Assembly (NCBI GenBank): GCA_964408425.1
Contig: CAYOZI010000006.1
Span: forward strand, 1-43,569
Reading direction: 5' to 3'
DNA from: UBA10210 sp964408425
Lineage (GTDB): Archaea > Micrarchaeota > Micrarchaeia > Norongarragalinales > Norongarragalinaceae
Length of the DNA stretch: 43,569 bases
The stretch's first letter is position 1. Every line of letters starts with the position of its first letter. The position numbers were made by a program, and so were the translations under genes. Below are positions 8,331-15,277 of the stretch, in pieces. The notes under the pieces are model-generated. The model saw only the letters and a program-made list of their open reading frames with translations. It was not told where the DNA came from and ran no database searches.

Positions 8331-9107
8331 TCAGCGTTTTTTAGAAGCCAGCAACGAAAGCTTTTCGCTCGATTCGACCGCGTCGCTCATCTTTTCGTAA
8401 ATCAAAGACGCCTTCTCCTCGTCAAACAAAAACGATATTTTCGTGAAGGACGAAAAAACTTCGATTACGCTCACCCCGCACTCGGTAAACTGCCTGGCGA
8501 GAAACTCCAGAATCCCGAAAACATCCAACCCTGCCGAAGGATAGGAAACGGTAAGCAAAGCCAGGTTGTCCTTCCTCGCCAAAAGCGCATTCCGTCCGAC
8601 CAAACCCGCCAATTCCACGGCATACTTGCTCAAAACCACGACGGTCATTTCCTCGCTGCGCTGCAAAACGTACATCTTCTCCCCCGCAGCCCAATCAATC
8701 CTTTGCTGGAAATCCAGAATCTTCCTCGCCGACTCTTCACTCCGCTCGAAATGCAAAACGCTCAACCCCGTCCTCAACGTAAGCTTCGCGTTTTTCACTA
8801 TTTCAAACGCCTGTGGCGGGCTGTACTTCAACTCGCCAGCAGCTTTCTTCAAGGCGATGGCTATGGCATCCAGCGAAACCGTTTCCCCCAACTTCTTCTC
8901 CACTGCCGGCTTCAAAAAACGGGCTAACGCTGAAAGGTTCACCAAATCCTCTTTCAAAGGATAGTGGATGAACTGCATTTCACTCAAAATTCCCCTGACC
9001 GCTTCCGAAACGCTACTCTCGTAATCCAATGCAAAAACGCCCTCCGGTGGAAAAACGCCTTCGCGCAAACCCCCATCTTCCTTTCCGAATATCCCTTTCC
9101 AATGCAA
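8331..9107 (-). CDS. ACT-domain protein with N-terminal helical region
   Basis: 258-residue soluble protein. Residues about 30-110 are helical and may include a DNA-binding-like bundle. The last 90 residues look like an ACT regulatory fold (PSAGLDVFGILEFLARQF, then a GVSVIEVFSS strand), as in small-molecule-sensing archaeal proteins distantly like the aspartate kinase regulatory part. No catalytic domain is evident. The start is a TTG at 9107, about 15 bases after the transcription start expected from a TATA-like box (reverse strand, near 9145-9153); a later start is possible. It converges with the DUF373 gene, ending ten bases from it. The ligand and target are unknown. Confidence 0.6.
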   Translation of the reverse strand: MHWKGIFGKEDGGLREGVFPPEGVFALDYESSVSEAVRGILSEMQFIHYPLKEDLVNLSALARFLKPAVEKKLGETVSLDAIAIALKKAAGELKYSPPQAFEIVKNAKLTLRTGLSVLHFERSEESARKILDFQQRIDWAAGEKMYVLQRSEEMTVVVLSKYAVELAGLVGRNALLARKDNLALLTVSYPSAGLDVFGILEFLARQFTECGVSVIEVFSSFTKISFLFDEEKASLIYEKMSDAVESSEKLSLLASKKR

Positions 9108-9210
9108 AGAATGGCTTTGAAAAAAGGTTATTGAAAAGAAAAAAATATAAACCCCTTACAAAAAGCGATAAGAAGTATAATTCTATACAGTTTATAGGTA
9201 AAAGCAAAAG

Positions 9211-9347
9211 TATTTATTTGGTTTGTGCGTAAGCATAGCGGGAGGTGGAAAGAAAAACCAGAAGACGAGGAGAACGGCAAGGAGGGCTGGCATTAATTCA
9301 CGTAACCCCAAGGAGGTCCTCCTTCCCAACTCCCGAAGGCGACAAAC
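9211..9347 (+). promoter_or_regulatory. Promoter and long leader of a small membrane protein
   Basis: A TATA-like TATTTATTT at 9211-9219 would start a message with a leader of about 110 bases, unusual in a genome where many starts are leaderless. The leader contains AAGGAGG, one T, then CCTCCTT (near 9310-9325), a seven-pair stem with almost no loop that includes ribosome-binding-like GGAGG. No known riboswitch is recognised. A second TATA-like box, TTTATAGG, lies near 9191. Confidence 0.35.
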
Positions 9348-9530
9348 ATGGCTTACGCGCAGTTGACAACGGTTCAAAGCCTGGAAGTTTACGGGTTGCT
9401 AGTAGTCTTGCTTTACTCCCTTTTCACTGCAAACCCGCTTTTGATAGCCATCATCGTAATAGTCATAGCGTTATTCTACCCTTACACCACGCCCAAAAGA
9501 GCGGCTCACGAAAGCGACTTCATCATCTGA
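9348..9530 (+). CDS. Small two-helix membrane protein
   Basis: Sixty residues with two hydrophobic helices (about residues 12-28 and 30-47) and a charged tail ending HESDFII. The start ATG is preceded by GAAGGCG. It converges with the Pelota gene ten bases away. I recognise no family. The hydrophobic pattern and the ATG after a promoter-like element support it as a real gene, but its function is unknown. Confidence 0.5.
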   Translation: MAYAQLTTVQSLEVYGLLVVLLYSLFTANPLLIAIIVIVIALFYPYTTPKRAAHESDFII

Positions 9531-9539
9531 AAAAGGCAT

Positions 9540-10574
9540 TCAGGCGATTTTGAACCTCAGCAGGGCGGCTATTTTGAACGCTTCAAACTCCCTCCCCGCA
9601 TCGTCGTTGGAATCGAATATCACCAGTTCCGCCCCCTTTTCCCGAGCCTTTTCTACGAGAGAGTAAGCAGTCCGGTTTTTCCTCACGAGCTCGTCCAAAA
9701 CCGCCAGTTTTTCCACGGCGTTGTACTCAACCGCCTTTGCCACTTCTTCCAAACCATACGCCACCAGCCCGTCTTGTTTAGCCAAATGCATTTTGAATTC
9801 CTCGAACAGCGCGAATTCCATTGCAATCCGCTGGTTTTTCATTACCTTTTCCAGCACCTTGTTTTTCAAAAGCTCGTAAACCCCGCTTTGCTCTGCGTTC
9901 GAACAATGCTCGAAATACGCTTTTTCCAGCAAATCCGGCTTTTTCTGCCCCAAAAACTTTTTGAAATTCTCCCTCGCAAAACCCGGGCCTGCAATAACGA
10001 GAATCTCCTCTCCTTCCAGCGTTTTCGCCAGCTCTTGGAAAAACGCGCCTTGCAGGGAATCGAAACCCTTCGGATCACGCTTGTTCGCCCTGTTTTCTAT
10101 CTCGCCTACAAACTTCACGCCTTTAATATCCACTTTAGCCAACAGCGCCTGGTGCTCGTCCATTACAACCATCGTGATTTTCGTGCGCGCGGTTTTCTTC
10201 AACGCCTCCTGCAGATAGCTTTCCTCCAGCGAACTCAGCCTTTTTTTCAAAACGAAAGAATCGTTCAATTCTACATCTAGCGTATGGTGTTCCCCGAAAG
10301 AAACGTACTCCTCCGGACTGCCTGAAAGGATTATTCCGGTCAACCGCAGTTTGTTGACGCTTTCCGCGAACTCGACGTTTTCCACCTTTATTTCCAGCTT
10401 GACCTTCTTTTTTTCCGGAGCAACAGGCCGATTCAACCCTTCGGTCTTGAAACTTCGGAAGGAATAGCCTTCAACGACGTCGTTCACACTAACTATCTTG
10501 GTCAGGTACCACAAATCCTCGAGGAATTGCGGCGATAGTTTCAGCTTCTCGTCGTTCCGGTGGATGAGTTTCAT
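9540..10574 (-). CDS. pelA: Pelota (Dom34-like) ribosome rescue factor
   Basis: The archaeal counterpart of eRF1 without stop-codon reading; with aEF1A or ABCE1 it frees ribosomes stalled on messages. The protein starts MKLIHRNDEKLKLSP and shows the three eRF1-like domains in order: an Sm-like N-terminal domain to about residue 130, a central domain (VVMDEHQALLAKVDIKG, then VIAGPGFARENF), and a C-terminal domain ending with FDSNDDAGREF. Length of 344 residues is normal. The open frame extends 34 residues further upstream, but those residues are not Pelota-like, so the ATG at 10574 is chosen. The SDR gene lies 43 bases upstream in the same direction. Confidence 0.95.
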   Translation of the reverse strand: MKLIHRNDEKLKLSPQFLEDLWYLTKIVSVNDVVEGYSFRSFKTEGLNRPVAPEKKKVKLEIKVENVEFAESVNKLRLTGIILSGSPEEYVSFGEHHTLDVELNDSFVLKKRLSSLEESYLQEALKKTARTKITMVVMDEHQALLAKVDIKGVKFVGEIENRANKRDPKGFDSLQGAFFQELAKTLEGEEILVIAGPGFARENFKKFLGQKKPDLLEKAYFEHCSNAEQSGVYELLKNKVLEKVMKNQRIAMEFALFEEFKMHLAKQDGLVAYGLEEVAKAVEYNAVEKLAVLDELVRKNRTAYSLVEKAREKGAELVIFDSNDDAGREFEAFKIAALLRFKIA

Positions 10575-10617
10575 GAAGAAAAAAGGGGAGGCGGGGTTAA
10601 AAGAACTTATTGAACGC

Positions 10618-11364
10618 TTAGAGAACATTCCCCCCGTCGACCACGATCTGCTGTCCGGTGACGAAATCGCTTTCATCAGAACCGAGGTAAACGCACGCCC
10701 ACGCTATATCCTCTGGCTTTCCCGCCCTCTTCCAGGGAATCGACTGCGCAATGCCCTGAATGGTTTTCTGGTCCACGCCCGTCCTCACCCCGGGCGTGTC
10801 AATCAAGCCGGGGCATACCGCATTCACGTTTATCTTCAACGGCGCCAATTCCAAAGCCAACGCCCTCGTGAAACCCAAGACTCCCGCTTTCGCAGTGCAG
10901 TAGTGGGTCAAACCCACGTATCCTTTAACCGCCGCGATGCTGGAGATGGTTATTACCTTCCCGCCGTTCCCCTGCTTTTTCATCCGATGGACCGAAGCTA
11001 GCGTGCAGTTCTTAACGCCTTCAATATCAATGGCAATCGTCTTGTGCCAACTATCCTCTTCACCCGGATCGACGAAATTGTGGAACGGATAAACGCCCGC
11101 GTTATTCACTAGAATATCAAGCTTCCCGAATTTCTTCACCGCCAACGCTACGGCTTCCTTCGCATCCGAAGCTTTCGAAACGTCGCATTTCACTGCAAAA
11201 GCGCTTTTTCCTATTGAAGAAGCGGTTTTCTTTGCCGAATCGAAATCCCAATCAGCTATGACGACTTTCGCCCCTTCCTTGGCGAATATTTTCGCTATCC
11301 CGGCGCCTATCCCCTTGCCGGCGCCCGTTACTATCGCAACTTTCCCGCTCAACCTTCCAGCCAT
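10618..11364 (-). CDS. Short-chain dehydrogenase/reductase (FabG-like)
   Basis: NAD(P)-dependent classical SDR of 248 residues. The nucleotide-binding motif is TGAGKGIG, the NNAG motif is present (LVNNAGVYPF), the catalytic serine is in ISSIAAV, and the Tyr-x3-Lys pair is YCTAK. The C-terminal GQQIVVDGGNVL is typical. An Asp follows beta strand 2 (IADWDFDS), which favours NAD over NADP. The substrate cannot be read from sequence; 3-oxoacyl-ACP reductase, glucose or other alcohol dehydrogenases all fit. The ATG at 11364 gives MAGRLSGKVAIVTG; the longer frame to 11415 adds an unlikely extension. It may sit at the end of the leftward metal/thiol operon, but the 60-base gap leaves this open. Confidence 0.9.
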   Translation of the reverse strand: MAGRLSGKVAIVTGAGKGIGAGIAKIFAKEGAKVVIADWDFDSAKKTASSIGKSAFAVKCDVSKASDAKEAVALAVKKFGKLDILVNNAGVYPFHNFVDPGEEDSWHKTIAIDIEGVKNCTLASVHRMKKQGNGGKVITISSIAAVKGYVGLTHYCTAKAGVLGFTRALALELAPLKINVNAVCPGLIDTPGVRTGVDQKTIQGIAQSIPWKRAGKPEDIAWACVYLGSDESDFVTGQQIVVDGGNVL

Positions 11365-11424
11365 CAACACCACCCAGTAAACCAAAAACGCAAGCGTGGT
11401 TTTAAAGCGTTTCAACCGCGCGGG

Positions 11425-11541
11425 TTAATCGTCCAACAACCGCACAACATCCTTTTTGCTCATTCCCTTCTCGCACTTTTCACAAACAGGGCTTACGCCG
11501 CAACAGTCGTAAAACACTTTCCCGCATTTCTTGCAAATCAT
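11425..11541 (-). CDS. 38-residue zinc-ribbon peptide
   Basis: A short gene: ATG at 11541 with a GAGGAGAG ribosome site and a TAA at 11425. The peptide MICKKCGKVFYDCCGVSPVC continues with EKCEKG and a charged helix ending LLDD. Six cysteines in two CxxC pairs plus a CC suggest one zinc (or copper) site. It begins ten bases after the CcdA-like gene stops, on the same strand, so it is the likely last member of the leftward island operon. Function unknown; a metal-handling or rubredoxin-like role is only a guess. Confidence 0.7.
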   Translation of the reverse strand: MICKKCGKVFYDCCGVSPVCEKCEKGMSKKDVVRLLDD

Positions 11542-11551
11542 TTTACTCTCC

Positions 11552-12226
11552 TCACATGAAGCCGCCGTACAAAATCAACAGCCCGAAAGCAACCATCAAA
11601 ACGCCCAAAACCGTTTTGTAGGTTTTCTTGTGCTTGTGCTGGAAACGCTCTATTCCGTCGATCACCTTAGGGTTGGAGGCGAACAGCAAAACAAAAGCCA
11701 GGGGCAAAACGAACATCAAATTGTAAAGCACGAGCAAAGCCAAACCTTGCATTGCGGTGGTTTGCGCGTTCAACAAGCCCAACACCGCCACGTAAATCCC
11801 GCCAGCGCACGGAAACGCGCACAACCCCACCAACAGCCCGGCGACTAGCGCCGCGGGAAGTGTGGCTTTTTCAATGGTTTTGCTGATGTGCGGGGAAGCG
11901 AACTTCGGGATTTTAAGCGTGCTCGTCCCGGCGAAAGCGTCCTTCAAGTCAATCAAGCCCACGAGAATGACGAGGTAAGCGCCGAGCTTGGAAATAAAGT
12001 GGGGGGTGAAGAAAGTGAACACCGTCAAAATTCCCAGTCCGATGAGCAAATACGTGGCGAAAACTCCGAAAATGAACGCCGCGCCCATCAACAAGATTGC
12101 CTTCCGCTGGTGCTCTAACGAAAGCAGGAATGCTATGAAGAAAAGCAAAACCGCAAAACCGCAAGGGTGCAAGCCGTCGATTACTCCAGAAACGGCCACC
12201 AGCGGAATCAGGGTTTCGAAACTCAT
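11552..12226 (-). CDS. CcdA-like membrane thiol electron carrier
   Basis: Six-helix protein of 224 residues related to CcdA and the membrane core of DsbD, which pass electrons from cytoplasmic thioredoxin to proteins outside the membrane. One redox cysteine is Cys22 in GLHPCGFA and the partner region is Cys136/Cys140 in LCAFPCAGG. Six or more hydrophobic segments cover the length; a positively charged loop (FQHKHKKTYK) precedes the last helix. It overlaps the upstream DUF411-like gene by four bases (ATGA), which fixes the start and implies coupled translation. Context suggests it keeps the cysteines of the neighbouring anchored proteins reduced. CcdA-type versus other DsbD-superfamily transporters cannot be separated by eye. 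Confidence 0.88.
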   Translation of the reverse strand: MSFETLIPLVAVSGVIDGLHPCGFAVLLFFIAFLLSLEHQRKAILLMGAAFIFGVFATYLLIGLGILTVFTFFTPHFISKLGAYLVILVGLIDLKDAFAGTSTLKIPKFASPHISKTIEKATLPAALVAGLLVGLCAFPCAGGIYVAVLGLLNAQTTAMQGLALLVLYNLMFVLPLAFVLLFASNPKVIDGIERFQHKHKKTYKTVLGVLMVAFGLLILYGGFM

Positions 12227-12804
12227 TTTATCACGCCCGAATAAAGCAAAACCAAAACCACTAGCGCAACGCCCAGCAGAGCTAGGACTAGCGCGTTCGA
12301 ATCAAACTTCACTTTCAACACGTCCAGCCCGGCAACGCTTTTCCCCGCGTGCGAATCGCATTCGGAAATGGGCTGGCTTATCGGGCATTCCTGAATCACC
12401 CCGTCCTTCAGGTGGAAGTACGAATCTACGTCTCCCATCGAATCCTGCGTCACGACCAGGGAATCGAAATCCTGCGCTTCATCAACCAAAAACTTTTTCA
12501 TTAGTTCAAGCGGAAAATGCCCTTCGAACAAATACTTCCCGTCCACGACAGTTAGCAAGTGCCCCTGCAGTTCAACCGGAACCTTGAATTTATCCTGGAT
12601 TGACGCCACGTCCCCCCTTGCCTCTTGGTCGCTCAAAAAATCCTTGATTTCAATCTGCTTAACTCCGATCGAATCGAGCGTTTGGTAAAGGCTGGAAATG
12701 TAGGAAGTGCAGTGGCCGCAAGCCTCGTTCTTGTAAACTATCGCGCTTTGAGGCGCGTAGGCGAAAACGAGGCCGCTCAAAACCAACAATGCGAATAACA
12801 GCAT
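12223..12804 (-). CDS. DUF411-like membrane-anchored metal/thiol protein
   Basis: About 193 residues. A signal or anchor segment (residues 1-18) is followed by a thioredoxin-like domain with the pair CGHC. The stretch around VPVELQGHLLTVVDGKYLFE and then GHFPLELMKKFL closely follows the DUF411 pattern (VP, CHTAVVDGY, EGHVP), although the SCH cysteine of DUF411 is replaced by QGH here. DUF411 proteins are often linked to copper resistance. A second hydrophobic helix near the C-terminus (VLALLGVALVVLVLLY) suggests the domain lies outside the membrane between two anchors. The ATG at 12804 is preferred because the extra upstream residues of the longer frame do not look like a signal. It overlaps the ccdA-like gene. 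Confidence 0.75.
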   Translation of the reverse strand: MLLFALLVLSGLVFAYAPQSAIVYKNEACGHCTSYISSLYQTLDSIGVKQIEIKDFLSDQEARGDVASIQDKFKVPVELQGHLLTVVDGKYLFEGHFPLELMKKFLVDEAQDFDSLVVTQDSMGDVDSYFHLKDGVIQECPISQPISECDSHAGKSVAGLDVLKVKFDSNALVLALLGVALVVLVLLYSGVIK

Positions 12805-12865
12805 CTTCACTGGCAAAACCAACCTTTTTTCTGAAAAAAATAGGGGGCAGGCAGACGGCATTGCG

Positions 12866-13084
12866 TCAACAGCCGCCTACCATGTCGGGCGCGCTCAAAA
12901 GTCCGGCCGGAAGTTGCTGCCCGCTTACCTGGCTTTGCTGTCCGGACGGGACCGAGTAAGACTGAGCGCCGTATGAGTTCATTCCCTGCACCCTGCCGCT
13001 CAACTCCACAAGCTGGAATGCCTGGAAGACGCTCACTAAAACTAAAATCCCTATCAACGCGGCCAAAATCGTCTGTTGTTCCAT
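12866..13084 (-). CDS. Small anchored protein ending APDMVGGC
   Basis: Seventy-two residues: one N-terminal membrane helix (about 6-27), a Gln/Ser/Gly-rich linker, and the tail SAPDMVGGC with Cys as the last residue. The only cysteine is that last residue. The neighbouring larger protein (ending at 13120) has the same eight-residue tail, with several different codons for it, so the tail is kept at protein level. The start ATG has a GAGGTGG ribosome site. It lies between the larger tailed protein and the DUF411-like gene in the leftward operon. Function unknown; a C-terminal thiol for metal binding, disulfide exchange or covalent attachment is possible. Confidence 0.72.
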   Translation of the reverse strand: MEQQTILAALIGILVLVSVFQAFQLVELSGRVQGMNSYGAQSYSVPSGQQSQVSGQQLPAGLLSAPDMVGGC

Positions 13085-13119
13085 GTTTCTCCACCTCAGT
13101 TTTATATTTTATTTCAAAT

Positions 13120-13983
13120 TCAGCATCCGCCGACCATGTCCGGCGCGTTCGCAAGCACGCCACCAGCGCTTCCTGAACTGGTGCTTTGCTGGACTCTTGC
13201 GGGGATGATTCCATGCATTTCGTAATTCATTTTCTCGTCCTCCGACCAACCGCTCGTATCGATTGAGCCTGATGATGCAGGGCTTCCGGAAGACGTCGAA
13301 ATTGCGGATGCCTTGAAATCACGGAATTTTTCCGAAGTCAAGTCTATCGTGTTGATGTTGGAATCCAACCCGGCTGAAGCGAAGGAAATCGCCTTGCTCA
13401 AAACCTGTTTCGGGAAGAACAGCGTCTTCCATTTCCCCATTTCCGCTAGAATCTGGACGTCGGTCATGTCTGGATGGTTTATCAAAAGGTACATAGCCAA
13501 CCCCCTCATAGCAGCCGAATGCTGGCAGCCGCAAGCAGGCTGGCCGTTCGGAAACACCAGGGCATTTGCACCGCAGCAGTATTCGCACGCGATCATCTGG
13601 CCCATAGCCACATAGCGCTGTTGCGCCTGGGCATTCAACTGCGAAAATTTCAGTTTCCCGCCGGGATTCAAGTCGCCGTCGAGCAGTCCGAGAACGGTCA
13701 GGCTTCCTACCGGATCATCGTAACTCACTCCAAGCTCGGTTCCGTAAACAGCCGGAACGCCGGTCGGAATTACCCGGTCGGCCAGGGCTTGAAGGTTTAT
13801 GTTTGAAGCCTGCGAGGCAACCCCGCTTCCCTGGGGTGAGGAAAGGCGGGGTGCCGAATAAAGGGAAATCTGGCTGCTCACGGTCGCGAGTTGATACTGG
13901 TTGAAAGCAAGGATCATGACAAGAACCGCAATAGCAACGTAAACCAAACTCTGCACGTTCTCGTCCTTTTCGTGTTCAGCCAT
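13120..13983 (-). CDS. Anchored Cys-rich domain protein ending APDMVGGC
   Basis: 287 residues. One membrane anchor (about 12-30) is followed by a linker, then a compact domain with Cys133, Cys136, Cys137, Cys151, Cys153 and His155 (CEYCCG, CGCQHSAAMRG), and a conserved-looking helix pair with MTDVQIL and KWKTLFFP. This loosely recalls PCYCGC-type metal-binding proteins, though I cannot assign it. A Ser/Gly-rich stretch leads to the tail NAPDMVGGC. ATG at 13983 has a GGTGG ribosome site. Its promoter region shares the operator dyad at 14012-14026 with the divergent repressor gene. It is the first gene of the leftward operon and probably a metal-binding protein outside the membrane; the metal is inferred as copper from the island. 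Confidence 0.75.
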   Translation of the reverse strand: MAEHEKDENVQSLVYVAIAVLVMILAFNQYQLATVSSQISLYSAPRLSSPQGSGVASQASNINLQALADRVIPTGVPAVYGTELGVSYDDPVGSLTVLGLLDGDLNPGGKLKFSQLNAQAQQRYVAMGQMIACEYCCGANALVFPNGQPACGCQHSAAMRGLAMYLLINHPDMTDVQILAEMGKWKTLFFPKQVLSKAISFASAGLDSNINTIDLTSEKFRDFKASAISTSSGSPASSGSIDTSGWSEDEKMNYEMHGIIPARVQQSTSSGSAGGVLANAPDMVGGC

Positions 13984-14011
13984 CCAAAACCACCATCCGC
14001 TTTTTTTACAC

Positions 14012-14026
14012 TTACAGTTTTTGTAA
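14012..14026. promoter_or_regulatory. Repressor operator, TTACA-N5-TGTAA (leftward promoter)
   Basis: Exact inverted repeat TTACA, five bases, TGTAA. It lies between the likely leftward transcription start (TATA-like GGTTAATAAACC at 14054-14065) and the ATG at 13983, so bound repressor would block the leftward operon. Same spacing as three other sites in the island. Confidence 0.7.
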
Positions 14027-14031
14027 AACTT

Positions 14032-14044
14032 ACGAGATTCTCGT
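14032..14044. promoter_or_regulatory. Perfect 13-bp palindrome between divergent genes
   Basis: ACGAGA, one T, TCTCGT form a perfect dyad near the expected leftward transcription start. It could be a second regulator site or a small hairpin at the head of the leftward message. It does not match the TTACA/TGTAA dyad. Confidence 0.4.
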
Positions 14045-14066
14045 GTTTGAAGTGGTTAATAAACCT

Positions 14067-14092
14067 TTGCAGATGTTGTAAAGCTTTAAATA
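14067..14092 (+). promoter_or_regulatory. Operator and TATA box of the repressor gene
   Basis: TTGCA-N5-TGTAA (14067-14081, one change from the full dyad) is followed after three bases by the TATA box TTTAAATA (14085-14092). The ATG at 14115 is about 25-30 bp from the box, so the message is probably leaderless. The same arrangement, with nearly the same bases, recurs at 16643-16668. Points to autoregulation. Confidence 0.7.
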
Positions 14093-14114
14093 TTCCGGGG
14101 GGGCAGTCTTGTTT

Positions 14115-14492
14115 ATGGTAGACGTAACTGGCTTCCGCTTCGAGAAGAAGGGTTCCAAAACCAAGGGGCTGAAATCGGTTTTGAGCCCGCTTGAAAGCGA
14201 AGTTCTGGATGTATTGTGCAATTGCCACGAGGCCAAGGTTAGGGAAGTCCACAAGAAGCTGCGCGGAAAATGCGCGCTTACCAGCGTAGCGGTCATACTC
14301 GACAGGCTGCACGACAAAAAACTGGTTTCACGCAAGGCCCACTACGGCAGGGGCGGGCAGCACTACGTTTACAGCGCAAAAGCATCGAAAAAAGATTTGG
14401 AATACTCGGTTTTGGAAAACACGGTGAACAAGCTCATGGAAAGTTTTGGGTCGACTGCAGTAAGCTATTTCAACGAGCGTTTCAAGAAGTAA
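14115..14492 (+). CDS. BlaI/MecI/CopY-family winged-helix repressor
   Basis: 125-residue DNA-binding protein of the penicillinase-repressor family. The winged-helix core starts near LSPLESEVLDVL, has the recognition region TSVAVILDRLHDKKLV and the wing RKAHYGRGGQHYVYSA, and ends with a dimerisation helix. In bacteria this family includes CopY (copper released) and BlaI/MecI (cleaved through BlaR1). A cysteine pair CNC sits in the first helix pair. The neighbouring gene is an M56 protease, as in blaI-blaR1 operons, and the island holds copper genes. It probably binds the four TTACA/TGTAA dyads described here. ATG 14115 fits a TATA box at 14085; the upstream TTG at 14109 is less likely. Confidence 0.88.
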   Translation: MVDVTGFRFEKKGSKTKGLKSVLSPLESEVLDVLCNCHEAKVREVHKKLRGKCALTSVAVILDRLHDKKLVSRKAHYGRGGQHYVYSAKASKKDLEYSVLENTVNKLMESFGSTAVSYFNERFKK

Positions 14493-14504
14493 TAGGGAAT
14501 AATC

Positions 14505-15257
14505 ATGTTTGAAGAGCTAATGCTTCCGCACCTTTCTAACGCCATAGGAATATTCTTGTCCAACCCGTTCAACGTAAGCATTTCCGTCGCAGCCATGGCT
14601 TTGGCATTGCTTCTGCTGACCAAGCTTACCGACAAGAGCCTTTCGCAAAAAACCAGAATTACACTGATATACGTGCACCTGGCTTTCCTATTCACTCCGC
14701 TGGTTTTGTTTGCAGTATCCCTTTCCTGCCAGTCCGTATCGCTAACCTGCGCAGTAACCCTTACCCAGCTCTTGATCTACTCGATTCCGATAGTGGTAAT
14801 GGCAGCCCTGACTGCAGGGCTAGTCCTCGTGCCTTGGTACTACGAGAAGGCCAGCTCCAAGTCGGCCAAAAGCATACAATCATTCGTCAACAATGAATCC
14901 AGGCGCATGGGTCTCGCGAAAACGCCCCAGGCATTCTCCTTCGATTCCGGAAAGCCCTTTGCGTTCTCCACTTCGTTCTTCAAACCCCGCATTTTCATCA
15001 GCGTAGGAATGCAGGAGGTCCTGACGAAAAAAGAAATGCAAGCCGTACTCCTGCACGAGCTGGCGCACGTTAAAAACTCCTCAGCATGGTTCAAGTTCTC
15101 ATCTTCAATGCTCAAGATTTTCTCGCCTTTTGCCGCGGTACGGGGTTTCGGCTTCAGCATCGATGCCGAAGAGCAAAACGCCGACGCTTACGCAATAATG
15201 CGGCAAAAAACGCTCAGGCACATAAACTCCGCAAAGAAAAAAGTCTCTATAAAGTGA
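14505..15257 (+). CDS. M56 (BlaR1-like) membrane metalloprotease
   Basis: 250 residues. Three hydrophobic helices (about 23-40, 52-72, 84-110) lead to a zinc protease domain with HELAH (His184, Glu185, His188) and a probable third ligand in the AEEQNADAYA segment (Glu222 or Glu223). The KPRIFISVGMQEVL stretch before HELAH is typical of M56 and also close to M48. Unlike bacterial BlaR1 it has no C-terminal penicillin-binding sensor. It starts twelve bases after the repressor gene, so the pair likely forms one operon in which the protease relays a signal to the repressor. What it senses is unknown; metal or redox state is plausible given four neighbouring cysteine or copper genes. Confidence 0.82.
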   Translation: MFEELMLPHLSNAIGIFLSNPFNVSISVAAMALALLLLTKLTDKSLSQKTRITLIYVHLAFLFTPLVLFAVSLSCQSVSLTCAVTLTQLLIYSIPIVVMAALTAGLVLVPWYYEKASSKSAKSIQSFVNNESRRMGLAKTPQAFSFDSGKPFAFSTSFFKPRIFISVGMQEVLTKKEMQAVLLHELAHVKNSSAWFKFSSSMLKIFSPFAAVRGFGFSIDAEEQNADAYAIMRQKTLRHINSAKKKVSIK

Positions 15258-15277
15258 CCGCGGCTCCACACAAAACT

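Noticed and set aside
9225..9299. Charged 23-residue frame starting GTG in the leader
   Set aside because: Its start lies upstream of where the nearest TATA box would begin the message, and no ribosome site is evident.
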